A DNA stretch of 64,000 bases, taken from NCBI GenBank assembly GCA_003013855.2, contig ML058507.1:1364001-1428000 (forward strand), written 5' to 3'. Numbering within the stretch: position 1 is the stretch's first letter; each line of letters starts with the position of its first letter. The translations under genes and the position numbers were made by a program. The stretch comes from Liriodendron chinense. Its lineage: Eukaryota; Streptophyta; Magnoliopsida; Magnoliales; Magnoliaceae. The notes below the pieces were generated by a model that saw only the letters and a list, made by a program, of their open reading frames with translations, was not told where the DNA came from and did no database searches. Shown here piece by piece: positions 11,066 through 20,987 of the stretch.

Positions 11066-12839
11066 TGTTTAATTTACTAGTATGGCGCAGAATGACTTCT
11101 TTCATTTACAAGACATCTCAAACTATCAGAAAAGCCCAGCTGCCAAAATTCTCAGAGGCCATGTACTCTCATACACTGACATGTAAATGAACACTCATAC
11201 GTTGGCATGGAAAAGAAAATTTTACAGTCATTTTAAAAAACAATATTCTAAGTACACAATATGCCCACTAAAAATTATTCTCGTGATCCAAAAGAAAACC
11301 TCTACAATGTACAAACTGGGCGAAGTGCCCCAAGGATTCATCAAAAAAATCAATCAAGCACTTGAAACAATTTAAACAGAAACAGCAACGTAAATATTCT
11401 CAACTAATGAAACAGCTCTATCAAGAAATCAAATGAGATTTCACTCTATCAAGAAATCAAATGAGATTTCAAAACCATATTTTTCTAAACATCGATGTTG
11501 CGTGACTGACCAGTTCTCACATTTCTGAAAAGAGTATTGTTTTTTCTACAAAGAAAATACCCTTTTAACAAAAGTATACCAATAGAAAAGAAAATGGAAC
11601 TTCTACTAGCTAGTGTTTTGAATGCTTGCTGGGGAAATGAACCAATTTCAGAAGAGTGGCAAATAAAAATACTGTAAAATGAGGTAGGTTCTTCTGTCAG
11701 AACATTCTGATGCACAAGAACAACCAAACTGTTGAAACAGGCTCAAATTTAAAAACTCCCACAAGAAACCTTGTAATAATTTGAACCTTATGTGAACCTA
11801 AGATAGGCTGCCTTGGCAGACTGCAGAGAGGCTAGGTAGAAGACATAGCTTGATGTCTGGCAGGCAGCTGATTGTAAAATGTGCTTGTTGAAATGCAGTC
11901 ATCCTGCTGTTGAGATACAGGTTTGAACCTAAGATAAAGGTTATCAAAGGAGTCCAAAACGACTTATGAAGGTTCAGACCACTAGATTTATTGGTGAAAA
12001 CCAAATAGCCTAATCATTATGGCAACTCCTAACGGGTAATGGTACATCGATGGAAGTACTAAAATGATGATCATCAAGAGTAAAACATCTCTAGAAAACA
12101 GTAAAGAATATGGACTGCAGAAATCTAAAACATACTTCAATTGGTTAAGTTGAAAACCAAACAAATCGGCAGAATTCAACCATGTACAAGTTCAAACCTA
12201 ACACCATCAAACTGAATAAATATTTAATGAAGACCACAACCCTAATGGCTTAAGATGCCCACAAAAACATGTTCTTATTATAGCCAGCAACACACCCAAC
12301 ACAACAAAGAAAAGTCTGATGACTGTACAAATATTTTCCCAATACCAAACAAATATCAGGTGGTGAAATCTAAATCCCGCATCATGGAAATTGTCTTACG
12401 ACCTTAAACGAACTAGAAATGATAAACATCCAGACAGAAGATAAGAAATTGAATCCTAGTCATGAACCCCTAGCAATTGATTTAAACATTGATAAACCAC
12501 ATATGAAGGAAACATCAATTTCCATGTGAAAAAGGACCTCATATGACTCATTTTCTGAAAGAGGTCAATCTCTGATCCTATTACAACAAAAGTCCTAAAA
12601 ACACTGAAAGATAGATAAGCCTCACACTATAACACATCCATTTCCATATCAAAGAATGGAGCCCACTGGAGGTTGCTTCAGCTGAAATTGAACCAGAGAT
12701 GTCAGATCCGAGAGAATGGAGCCCTAGAGATCGAATCGAAACCCTAGAACCCAATACAGATGAAAGAAAAGCATGATTTAGGGCCGATTCGTGGAGAAAA
12801 ATCAAAACCCTACCCCAATACACCCGAATTTGCCTCTTC

Positions 12840-12844
<5 letters not shown>

Positions 12845-12888
<44 letters not shown>
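12845..12888. repeat. (GA)n microsatellite
   Basis: About 21 uninterrupted GA repeats inside the CACTA element. The arginine/glutamate strings in translation are an artefact of this repeat. Confidence 0.95.
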
Positions 12889-12890
<2 letters not shown>

Positions 12891-13121
12891 GACCTTGTTG
12901 GATGGTCTGCCTCTTCTAACGAAGCTCACGAAGCTCTTGAATGGTTGCAGAGATGAAATCATGAGTTATGGAGAGCTGCTGCGACAGGCCCGTCTCCTAC
13001 TCTTCCTTGGAGAAGAAGAGTCACATGAGGGTCGGAGCTTCGATCCGTAATGGCGAAAATGGTAGGTCTCCAAAGCTAAAACTTCAACAGAGAGGGAGCG
13101 AGGAAGAGAGGCCCGCACGGA

Positions 13122-13150
13122 GGGAGAGAGAGAGAGAGAGAGAGAGAGAT
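13122..13150. repeat. (GA)n microsatellite
   Basis: A short GA run after gcccgcacggagg. It is the second of two in the CACTA interior. Confidence 0.9.
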
Positions 13151-13264
13151 TTCAGCGAAGAAGCCTCTTGAGGCCAGTTTGGACATTTTAGACATTTTAG
13201 GCCCACTTGAGCTTTGGATATGGGACGCAGATTGGCTAGTGACCCCAACACCAGCCCCGGGGCT

Positions 13265-13610
13265 GCTGTGAAAGCTGTGTGGGCCCCACCATGATGTATG
13301 TGTTTTATCCACGCTGTCCATCCATTTTTCCAGCTCATTTTAAGACATGGGCCCAAAAATGAGGCAGATCCAAATCTCAGGTGGACCACACCATAGGAAA
13401 AAAGTGTTGATTGAATGCCTACCCTTAAAATCTTCCCAGGGCCCACCGTTATGTTTATTTTTCATCCAACTTATTGATAAGGTCACACAGACTAGATGAA
13501 GTGAAAACACAAATATCAGCTTGATCCAGAACTTCTGTGGCCTCCAAGAAGTTTTCAACAGTGAGAATTCAATTCCCACTGTTTCCTATTGTGTGGTCCA
13601 CCTGAGCCAA
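13265..13610. repeat. Fold-back repeat nested in the CACTA element
   Basis: Begins gtgtgggccccaccatgatg .. tttatccacgctgtccatcc, followed by the family phrases aatgaggcagatccaaatct, cagggcccaccgttatg and ttcccactgtttcc. The right arm is missing or diverged where the CACTA subterminal array begins. Confidence 0.65.
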
Positions 13611-13614
13611 TATC

Positions 13615-14700
13615 AACACTCGAGCTAGACTTTTAGCTTCAGTTTCTCATAAGGGAGGCAAAATAATGGAGTTTTAGCCTCACTTCTTGGCTAAAGGTAA
13701 AATGGAAGACTTTTAGCCTCACTTCTTAGCCAACCAAGGCAAAATGATGGAATTTTAGCCTCACTTCCTAGCTAACTGTGGTAAAATGGAAGACTTTTAG
13801 CCTCCCTTCTTGGCCAACTGAGGTAAAATGCTGGAGTTTTAGCCTCCTTCCTAGCTAACTGTGGTAAAATGGAAGACTTTTAGCCTCACTTCTTGGCCAA
13901 TTGGGGCAAAATGGTAAACTTTTAGCTTCACTTCTGGCCAACTGAGGCAAAATGGTAAACTTTTAGCCTCACTTCTGACCAACTAAGGAAAAATGGTAAA
14001 CTTTTAGCCTCACTTTCTGACCAACTGAGGCAAAATGGTAGACTTTTAACCTCACTTCCTGACCAATTGAGGCAAAATGGAATACTTTTAGCCTCAATTT
14101 CTAACCAACCGAGGCAAAATGGCAGACTTTTAGCCTCAGTTTCTAACCAACTAAGGCAAAATGGAAGACTTTTAGCTTCAGTTTTCACCAATTGCGGCAA
14201 AATGGTGGGGACTTTTAGCCTCATTTTCTTACAATTGAGGCAAAATGGAAGACTTTCAGCCTCAGTTTTCACCGAGGCAAAATAGTGGGAACTTTTAGCC
14301 TTATTTTCTTACAATTGAGGAAAAATGGAAAACTTTTAGCCTCATTTTTCACCAACTAAGGCAAAAGAGTGGGGACTTTTAGCCTCAGGCAAAATGGAAG
14401 ACTTTTAACTTCAGTTTCTGACCAACTGAGGCAAAATGGTAGACTTTTAACCTCGGTTTCTCACCAATTGAGGCAAAATGGTAGACTTTTAGACTTGGTT
14501 TCTCACCAACTGAAGCAAAATGGTAGACTTTTAGCCTCGGTTTCTCACTAGTTGAGGCGAAATAGAAAACTTGTAGCCTCAGTTTTTTTGCAAATTGGGG
14601 CAAAATATGGACTTTTAGCCTCAGTTTCTTACTAATTGAGGCAAAAAAAGACATTTAGCCTCTATTTTTTGAAGTAAGGCTAAAAAGTGTGGCTAAAGGC
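13615..14700. repeat. CACTA right subterminal array, 42-bp period, about 24 units
   Basis: Tandem units pattern as gacttttagcctcagtttc + tgaccaactgaggcaaaatgg (+ta). The period is 42 bp, with occasional insertions of ggg or losses of one arm (for example around 14215-14395). Translation gives 14-residue repeats on either strand, a by-product of 42 being divisible by three. Each unit has one TTTTAGCCTCA and one inverted tGAGGCAAAA, a potential hairpin. Confidence 0.9.
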
Positions 14701-14716
14701 ATATTATCTTGTAGTG

Positions 14717-16869
14717 ATAGGTTTTCAATAAGTAACCCCTTTAAGGAATTATCATTAGAGTAAGTTTCTTAACATAAATTGGGGTCAATGGCTGGGAAAG
14801 CAACAATCACAGACAACAATCACTCTTTTTCTCCACTACTGGGTATACAAGCAGCAACTGTCTCTCTCTCGGTGAGTTTTTTAACATAAGTTGGGGTCAG
14901 TGGCTCGAGTAGCCCCACCATTATTTTTATGTAAAATCCACCCACTCACAAAGTGTGTCACCCATTTTAGGCTTGGAGCTCAAATATCAACTCCATTTGT
15001 AATTTAAGTGGACCACACGATTGGAAACAATGTGCAAGGGACAATGCTCACCATCCAATATGTTTCCCTTCGTGTGACCCATCTGACTCATCGATGGGCC
15101 TGCTTTTGGACCCCATGATTAGCATAATCTTTATACTTGTTAAGATCTTTACAGATCTCTTAAAAAAATTTCATTTCTTCTACATATTCCTATCATTTTC
15201 AATAAAATATACATGTTATTATTAAATTTAAATTTCATATATCTTCAATCCATGACTTGTGGTTCTTTTTAGCGCAACAAGTTGTTACATTGCCTATCAA
15301 AATCAAGACAATTTGACTGGGGTGACTCTATTTAGGATGATATTTAGAGAAGTATGTATCCTCATTATAAATATATGAAAACCACAATTTATTTATGACT
15401 TGGCTTTATTAGACTAATGGATGACATTTTAATGCGCGCAATATTAGTCCATCCAAACACACATTTGCATCTAGAATGTCAAAAGAGCCAGGCCTGTGAT
15501 TTTGACAAGCCCCAAGCCTCTAGATCCTATTCTTACACATAGTGGAATGGGCTTTGGTCTAGGCACCATTATGATGTCCTAGGCCTAAATTCCATAAGGT
15601 CAAGGTACTTAGTGGTGTGTACCCATTGCCTCATTGGACCATGACTTTAGGTTAGGCACAGGCTATCTTTAGATAGTTAAGGGCATTCACACAATCAAAT
15701 TGGCATCATGGACACTTCTATATTATACATGAGTAAGATTGGCCCTGTGGACAATTGTATATTACACATGGCATTAACAAGTGCATGAAGTATACACATT
15801 CTTGTGCTTACACATGTTTGGGCTTTGCAAACCTTATTTAATTGCAAGAATAATTAATACATCATCGTCATCGTTATCATCGGAGCCTTATCCTAATTAA
15901 TTAGGGATATCTATACAAATCTTGTTATGACTAATCCACTACAAAGGACTATACCCTTGATTAAACCAACATCAGAAGAGCTTTTATTACCATCTCCATC
16001 CACATCTTTTAGAATCTTCCCTTGTCATTTTATCACATTGAATAAACTCACTGGTGTAGTTAGTTTGAGGTACTTTCCCTCGTTTTGTTATGCATTGGAG
16101 CAACTTCTAAGTTCCTCTTAATATGAGAGGAACTTAGCTAATTAAGTAGGTGATCAAGCTGACCATGTCTTGTATCATAATGTTTTACAACTTAGGTCCA
16201 AAAATTAGGTAAATCTGAATCTCAGGTGGCCCACACCACTTAAAACAATAATGATAACAACACACATGATTGAGGCAGTCCGATTTTGGATTGTTGTCCA
16301 CTTTTGGGACCCATTTGGAGACATTTTGAGAAATTTAATCTATCTAATATTTTAAAAAATAACTTTTCTGGTTGAGGACAAAAAATGGTCCGTATAGGAT
16401 ATTCCAGTGAGCAATACCAAGACAAATAGTGGGGACAACACCTGTCCACTGGTTGGGAACTTGTGGGCCCCATTGTGTAGTCTTTGGAAAATCTGATCCA
16501 CCCAATCTCTTGAGTAATGGGTTATTAATTTTGTGACAAAAAATCAGCCTAATCAGAGTTCCAAGCGGGCCATGCCAAGTGAAATAGTGGGGAAGTACAG
16601 TATGGATTCTCATAAATGGATCATTTTAGGATATCCCATGATAAGATTTTTACAAAATGTAATTAACCATCTTTGGTAGTGTACCATTGAGAAACTTGTG
16701 ACCAAGTATATGATGATCCACCAGTCAAGTGGGTCATACCATCAGAAAAATAGTAAAAGGGTCATTCCTTTTGGAAAAGTAGGTCACAATAATCAAATAT
16801 GGACCATCCATTAGGGAACCAAACGTCAATAAACTATAATTCAAATTGAAAATAAGTATATTTAAGGCT
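14717..16869. other. Intergenic; fold-back fragments and a weak tandem duplication, no gene seen
   Basis: A partial fold-back copy lies at about 14915-15110. From 15120 to 16140 the sequence is AT-rich and anonymous. At about 16300-16770 there are two or three diverged copies of a ~157-bp segment (gggacccatttggag.. and gggccccattgtgtag.., each followed by aatagtgggga). No reading frame with a recognisable domain is present. Confidence 0.4.
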
Positions 16870-17866
16870 AGATTGGTGATGAATAAATATAAATTACATT
16901 TATTGTAGATGTAGGACCGATTCTACTCAGGACGTGACAGAATTAACAAATTAATCTCCAGTATCAACAGGTGAGTACTTCCCAACACGTTTTCTAATCA
17001 TTTTAATTAAGTTGTGTGATGGACATAATATGTGATATTGATTGATTCATGCTAGATTAAATATTATTTAAATAATATCCATATATAATAAATATAATGA
17101 AATGTTGCCTCTCAAAAGAAGAGATGGAATGTACGGATGTGAATTATTGTATGGATGTGAATTATTGCATGCATTCATGAGTTATTGTGCCTGGAGTTCG
17201 ACTCTGGAAGACCGGTAGATACTTAGTACCCGGTTACCTAGGGACCATCCTGAAAGCCCACTAATATATGGAAGTCCGCCCTACAAGGAAGGGGGGCCGA
17301 TTGATGGGATTCAATTGAAGCAAGTGAAAGACTGAATATATGCCCACTTGATGCATCATTTCATATTAAATTCATTCTTACATTAATTATGTATTACATG
17401 TATTTGATGGCATGTGTTTATCCTGCTTAGTTGAAATGCATGTGAACTGTATTGGGTTACTCACTGGGCTTTCCAGCTGACGTTGCAGATTAAAAATATA
17501 CAGATGACGTGGACGTTGAACCTTCAAAGAATGCCCTTGATAATGAAATAGGATCACTAGAGGAACCGCAAGACTATTGGCCTAATTTAACCGAGGAAGA
17601 AGGTGGCGGCCCTAAACCAAGACGTTTAGACTATTTTTGTTTTATTTTGTTATTTTCAATAATTAGTAGACATCTAATAAAGTCCCAAATGGGTAGACAT
17701 ATTTTATAGTTGAATATTTCATGAATAAATGATAACTTAGTATTTCATTAATTATTTTATGCTTCTTAAAGTGGTTTAACGTTATAAATGCATTTAGTGC
17801 ACCAATTATACCCTGTAAACCGGGTCGGAGGGTGCACACTCTGAGTCCGGATTTCGGGGCATGACA
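16870..17866 (+). mobile_element. Ty3/gypsy-type LTR, 3' part (start uncertain)
   Basis: It ends gagtccggatttcggggcat then GACA (17866), a typical gypsy LTR terminus. Inside are phrases usual for such LTRs: gttactcactgggctttcc, gctgacgttgcagat (17478-17492) and ggtagatacttagtacccgg. A short frame near 17509-17709 is part of this LTR and not a host gene. The 5' edge and any target duplication were not located. Possibly related to the minus-strand LTR at 50963. Confidence 0.55.
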
Positions 17867-19464
17867 TAGACAACATGGATAAATAGATACATCATTGTGG
17901 ATTCCCACACAGATCTAGTCAAAAGCTTAAAGGTCTGACCAATTGTCAAATGCAATCCGCATCCGAAAAAAGATGGCTACAAAAAATAAGGCATGCAAAG
18001 GTAAAGATTGATAGATCATCCAAAACTTGTGTGCTTTGTTTGCATGGTTGCACGAGGGCTGTGCTCTGAAGTGTTTGGATAGTTCAAATGTACTGATTAG
18101 ATTGTCCAAGTTGGCTTATGCAAATAGGAGCATTATAATTTGTCATGCTGTCATACCACTTAGCATTACTCATATAAAGGATATTGTTAGCAACCTTCTC
18201 AAGCCCTTTAAAGAGTACATAGGGTGAGCTATCATCAATATAGGCCATTTATTCATTCATACAACCAATTTATTCATTCCCCTTAGGAGCAACCCGGGTG
18301 CTAGAATCATGCTAATAGAAGAATCCTAAGCCTTTTAGTCGGGCCAATTTATTGCAATAATCGTCCATTGTTTTCGAGCCATAATTATATAGTTAGAATC
18401 ATCTAACGAAAGTGTTACATCCATCTGCTCAATGTTTTAAGACATGATTAAGATTATTTTGCTTCTCCTGTTCAGGTTAACTGCCTATTTTTATGCTATT
18501 CCTGGAAAAGCACATGATCTTGGTGCCATTTTTGTCATTGTTATTAGTTGTATAAATGAATGAATGACTTGTATTAAAATAGATCATCAATGTACGTTAA
18601 TTATCAAATTTCGTGGCCCACTTTATATAGTTCATCATCCATAATTCAAATTGACAGAGTGGCTTTGGCCATTAATTTGATTGTTTAATTTGCATCGTTG
18701 AGTATTTTATATTGGAACGACATTAAAAGGTCCACCATCTAGCCGGTAGGAAATCAAATCGGTGTAACTTTCGGTTTTCAAGTCATCTAAATTAGGGGAC
18801 ATGATTTGAACGGTTTGATTTGATTCAACTACATTCTACTTTAGTAATTTCTTTGTGCCTGAGTATCAACCATGATACGCTGTCAGAGCATCAGAGTCTT
18901 TCTCAAGATCTTTTCTCTGTGATATTTTGCATGAAAAGGACCGCCCGCTTATTATACCGTAGGCATACATGACATTTGCCTTTTATAATCACCTTTAGTG
19001 TGGTAGGGCTGTTGGTAATCCTGGACCATCCATCTAGTGGGCCATACAATATATGACCGAAAATATAGAAAAAAAATACAGCAGAAAAGAAATCCAACCC
19101 GTAGATCTGAGGCCTTTAAATGGATGGTGGAAATAGAAAATTCTCACTGGTTCAGATTTAAAAGCGAATTATGTCTACTAAAAAATCCGAAAATAATTAA
19201 ATTAGAATTAAAAAGTCTTCCGATCATGGAACAAGTGGGGCCCACCATTTCGACAGTCACGATTCACCGACTGTACCGCCGTGTGCAATGTAAAATGCAA
19301 CGAACTGGAAACCTACTCTGGTTTTGGTAGTTGTGCACCCCTAAGAGAGCGGCCCATGGTATGCTCGCCCTTTCTGGCCCAACATTTGAAGATCTAGACC
19401 GTTCCAAATAAAAATCTACAATACGCACTTTTAGATGAACGGTCTGGATCATCACATTAGAGAT
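17867..19464. other. Intergenic, no gene seen
   Basis: AT-rich sequence between the gypsy LTR and the fold-back MITE upstream of the bZIP gene. Short open frames have no recognisable motif. Phrases such as gtggggcccaccatttcgac near 19227-19250 are fold-back family debris. Confidence 0.4.
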
Positions 19465-19860
19465 GTTTGGGTTTTATCCTCAACGTCCATCCATTTTGCC
19501 CTATCATTTAGGATAGAAGCCCATAAATGAGGCAGATCGAACGCTAAAGTGGACCACACCACAGGAAGCAGCAGGGATAAATGATACCCACCGTTGAAAC
19601 CTTCCTAGGGCCCACCATGATGGTTAATTTACATCCAACCTGTTCATAAGATCACATAGACCTGGATGAAGGGAAAACATAATTATCAGCTTGATCCAAA
19701 ACGTGCCCCCAAGAGATTTCAACGGTAGGTGTTTAATCCCACTGTGTAGTCCACTTGAGCCTTGAAACTGCCTCGTTTTGGGCTCATGACCTAAAATGAT
19801 ATGGAAAGATGGATGGACGGTGTGGATAAAACCCATACATCACGAGACCTTATCCGTTCC
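19465..19860. repeat. Fold-back MITE ~350 bp upstream of the bZIP start codon
   Basis: The left arm (about 19468-19530) has tttatcctcaacgtccatcc and aatgaggcagatc. The right arm (about 19765-19850) has its inverted complement: actgcctcgttttgggctca and gatggatggacggtgtggat. The middle has gggcccaccatgatggttaa and gatcagcttgatcc-like family phrases. The arms could form a long hairpin. Its position places it in the likely promoter of the bZIP gene. Confidence 0.75.
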
Positions 19861-20207
19861 TAGGTAGGGACGTGTGTACTTAGAAAACTACAACCTTGTC
19901 AAATCCTAACCGTACAATCAATACACCATCATCATCGGAGGCTTTATTAACCATCGGTTCACGTTCTTGAAAACCCTTCAAAACCAACGGTTAGGATCAT
20001 CCGATTCGATTTTGGAATCCACGTATATCAAAGGTGGGACCAGCAGATGATTAAAAATTGTATCACGAACACACGTCCTACGCCTCCTCAATTGGATGTC
20101 AAACATTTTCTTTTTCTCTCTTTCAACAGCAGAATCAGCAGTCGCAACAACAACAACTACAGCAACAGCAGCAACAACAACAACGAAACTGCTCTCCCAC
20201 AACGATA
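19861..20207 (+). promoter_or_regulatory. Proximal promoter and 5' leader of the bZIP gene
   Basis: An ACGTG (ABRE core) is at 19870-19874 and CACGT-type words lie at about 20069 and 19957. ABA-responsive bZIP genes are often bound by their own family through such sites, but one core is weak evidence. No convincing TATA box was found. A pyrimidine tract ending in cAG at 20127-20129 could be the acceptor of a 5' leader intron, which several ABF genes have. From 20127 to 20184 the leader is a CAA/CAG tract. The main reading frame stays open upstream to 20058 but has no ATG before 20208. Confidence 0.45.
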
Positions 20208-20224
20208 ATGGCATCTCCATCTGA
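20096..20224 (+). other. Possible uORF (42 codons) overlapping the bZIP start codon
   Basis: ATG at 20096 opens a frame that runs through the CAA/CAG tract as a Thr/Ala-rich peptide. It stops at TGA 20222-20224, 14 bases past the main ATG (20208) and in a different frame. If transcripts start upstream of 20096 and this leader is not spliced out, translation of the uORF would reduce initiation at the main ATG. If the acceptor at 20129 is used, the uORF is intronic and irrelevant. Confidence 0.4.
20127..20184. repeat. CAA/CAG trinucleotide tract in the 5' leader
   Basis: Mixed CAG/CAA/ACA repeats lie immediately before the start codon. In the main frame it would encode polyglutamine if a non-AUG start were used; with the AUG at 20208 it is untranslated. 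Confidence 0.85.
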
Positions 20225-20987
20225 GAGCCTCAAGGCACCCTCAGCGGCTTCAACAGCTGCAGCAACAGCGGCAGCGCCATCGGACGGCATATCATCGCCG
20301 CAACTGACGGTCCCGATCTCCCGCCAGTCGTCGATCTACTCTCTCGCATTAGATGAATTCCAGCAATCCGTCGACGACACCAGGAAGAGCTTCGGATCGA
20401 TGAGCATGGATGAATTCCTCCTCAGCATCTGGACCGCAGAAGAGGCCGCTGCTGCGGCGGCCCCCAGCGGAGAAACGACGGCAACGATCGGCCAGCCGAG
20501 CTTGGCCAGGGAAGGATCGTTCGGCGGGAAGACGGTCGGAGACGTCTGTACTGAAATCCAGCTGGGGAATTCTTGCAATGGCGAAAATGCCCCTGGGGAG
20601 CAGATTTTCGGGGGTATGACGCTGGAGGATTTTCTTATGAAGGCCGGGGTAGTTTCGGAAGGCTGCGGGCCTTCTCGTTCTCCGCATTATCTGAATTTTA
20701 GAAATTCTGGTGGGGCAGACGGTCATGGGCAGTACTGGGATTCTCGTGGCGCGGTGGGCCATGGCGGCCCGGTGGGGCCCGAATCGCCGGTGAGCCCGGC
20801 ATCTTCTGATGGGTGCGGACCGAGTCGGGGGGTTGTTGACTCAGTGAGTCAGCAAGGGGGGAGGAGGGGTGGTGGAAGGAAGAGGATGGTGGATGTTTGT
20901 GGGCCATTTGATCAAGGAGTGGACAGGCGACGGCGGAGGATGATCAAGAACCGTGAATCAGCGGCCAGATCTCGTGCACGGAGGCAG
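20208..20987 (+). CDS. bZIP gene exon 1 (residues 1-260)
   Basis: Encodes an Ala/Ser-rich start, the three conserved N-terminal phosphorylation regions, a Gly-rich stretch (about 153-225) and the whole DNA-binding basic region, ending ..SRARRQ. It is GC-rich compared with its surroundings. The splice donor is gaggcag|gtaaac at 20988. If the intron is not removed, the frame adds only V-N-M and stops at 20997-20999. Confidence 0.92.

Larger units (their letters stand above)
11090..13160 (-). other. Possible captured host-gene 5' region inside the CACTA element
   Basis: Read on the minus strand from 13160 to 11090, this looks like plant transcript and intron sequence, not transposon sequence. 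It has TC-rich leaders ending near 13120 and 12845, tagggtttt/tagggtttc telobox-like words near 12720-12820, a splice-acceptor-like ggttcaatttcag near 12680-12692, and a long T-rich intron-like stretch to about 11500. No protein family is recognised in any frame, so the donor gene cannot be named. The capture model is inference. Confidence 0.4.
10460..14716. mobile_element. Non-autonomous CACTA (EnSpm/CMC) transposon, 4257 bp, TSD ATA
   Basis: The left end is CACTACAACAAAAAAGGC (10460-10477). The right end is tatcttgtagtg (14705-14716), whose reverse complement begins CACTACAAGATA. The 3-bp target duplication ATA is perfect at 10457-10459 and 14717-14719, as expected for CACTA elements. Both arms hold subterminal repeats built around TTTTAGCCTCA, the class of motif bound by CACTA transposases. 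No transposase frame is visible. The interior has plant-gene-like sequence (11090-13160) and a nested fold-back repeat (13265-13610). Mobility would need a helper element elsewhere. Confidence 0.9.

Noticed and set aside
13928..14654. Repeat proteins of 14-residue units on both strands
   Set aside because: They are translations of the 42-bp CACTA subterminal array, which is open in several frames at once.
17509..17709. 66-codon frame with an acidic start as a small gene
   Set aside because: It overlaps a gypsy LTR end and matches the type of sequence found near such LTR termini; no start context or splice support.
20058..20207. Extending the bZIP protein upstream to 20058 as a polyglutamine N-terminus
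   Set aside because: The codon at 20058 is TTG, and there is no in-frame ATG before 20208. The ATG at 20208 has a good context.
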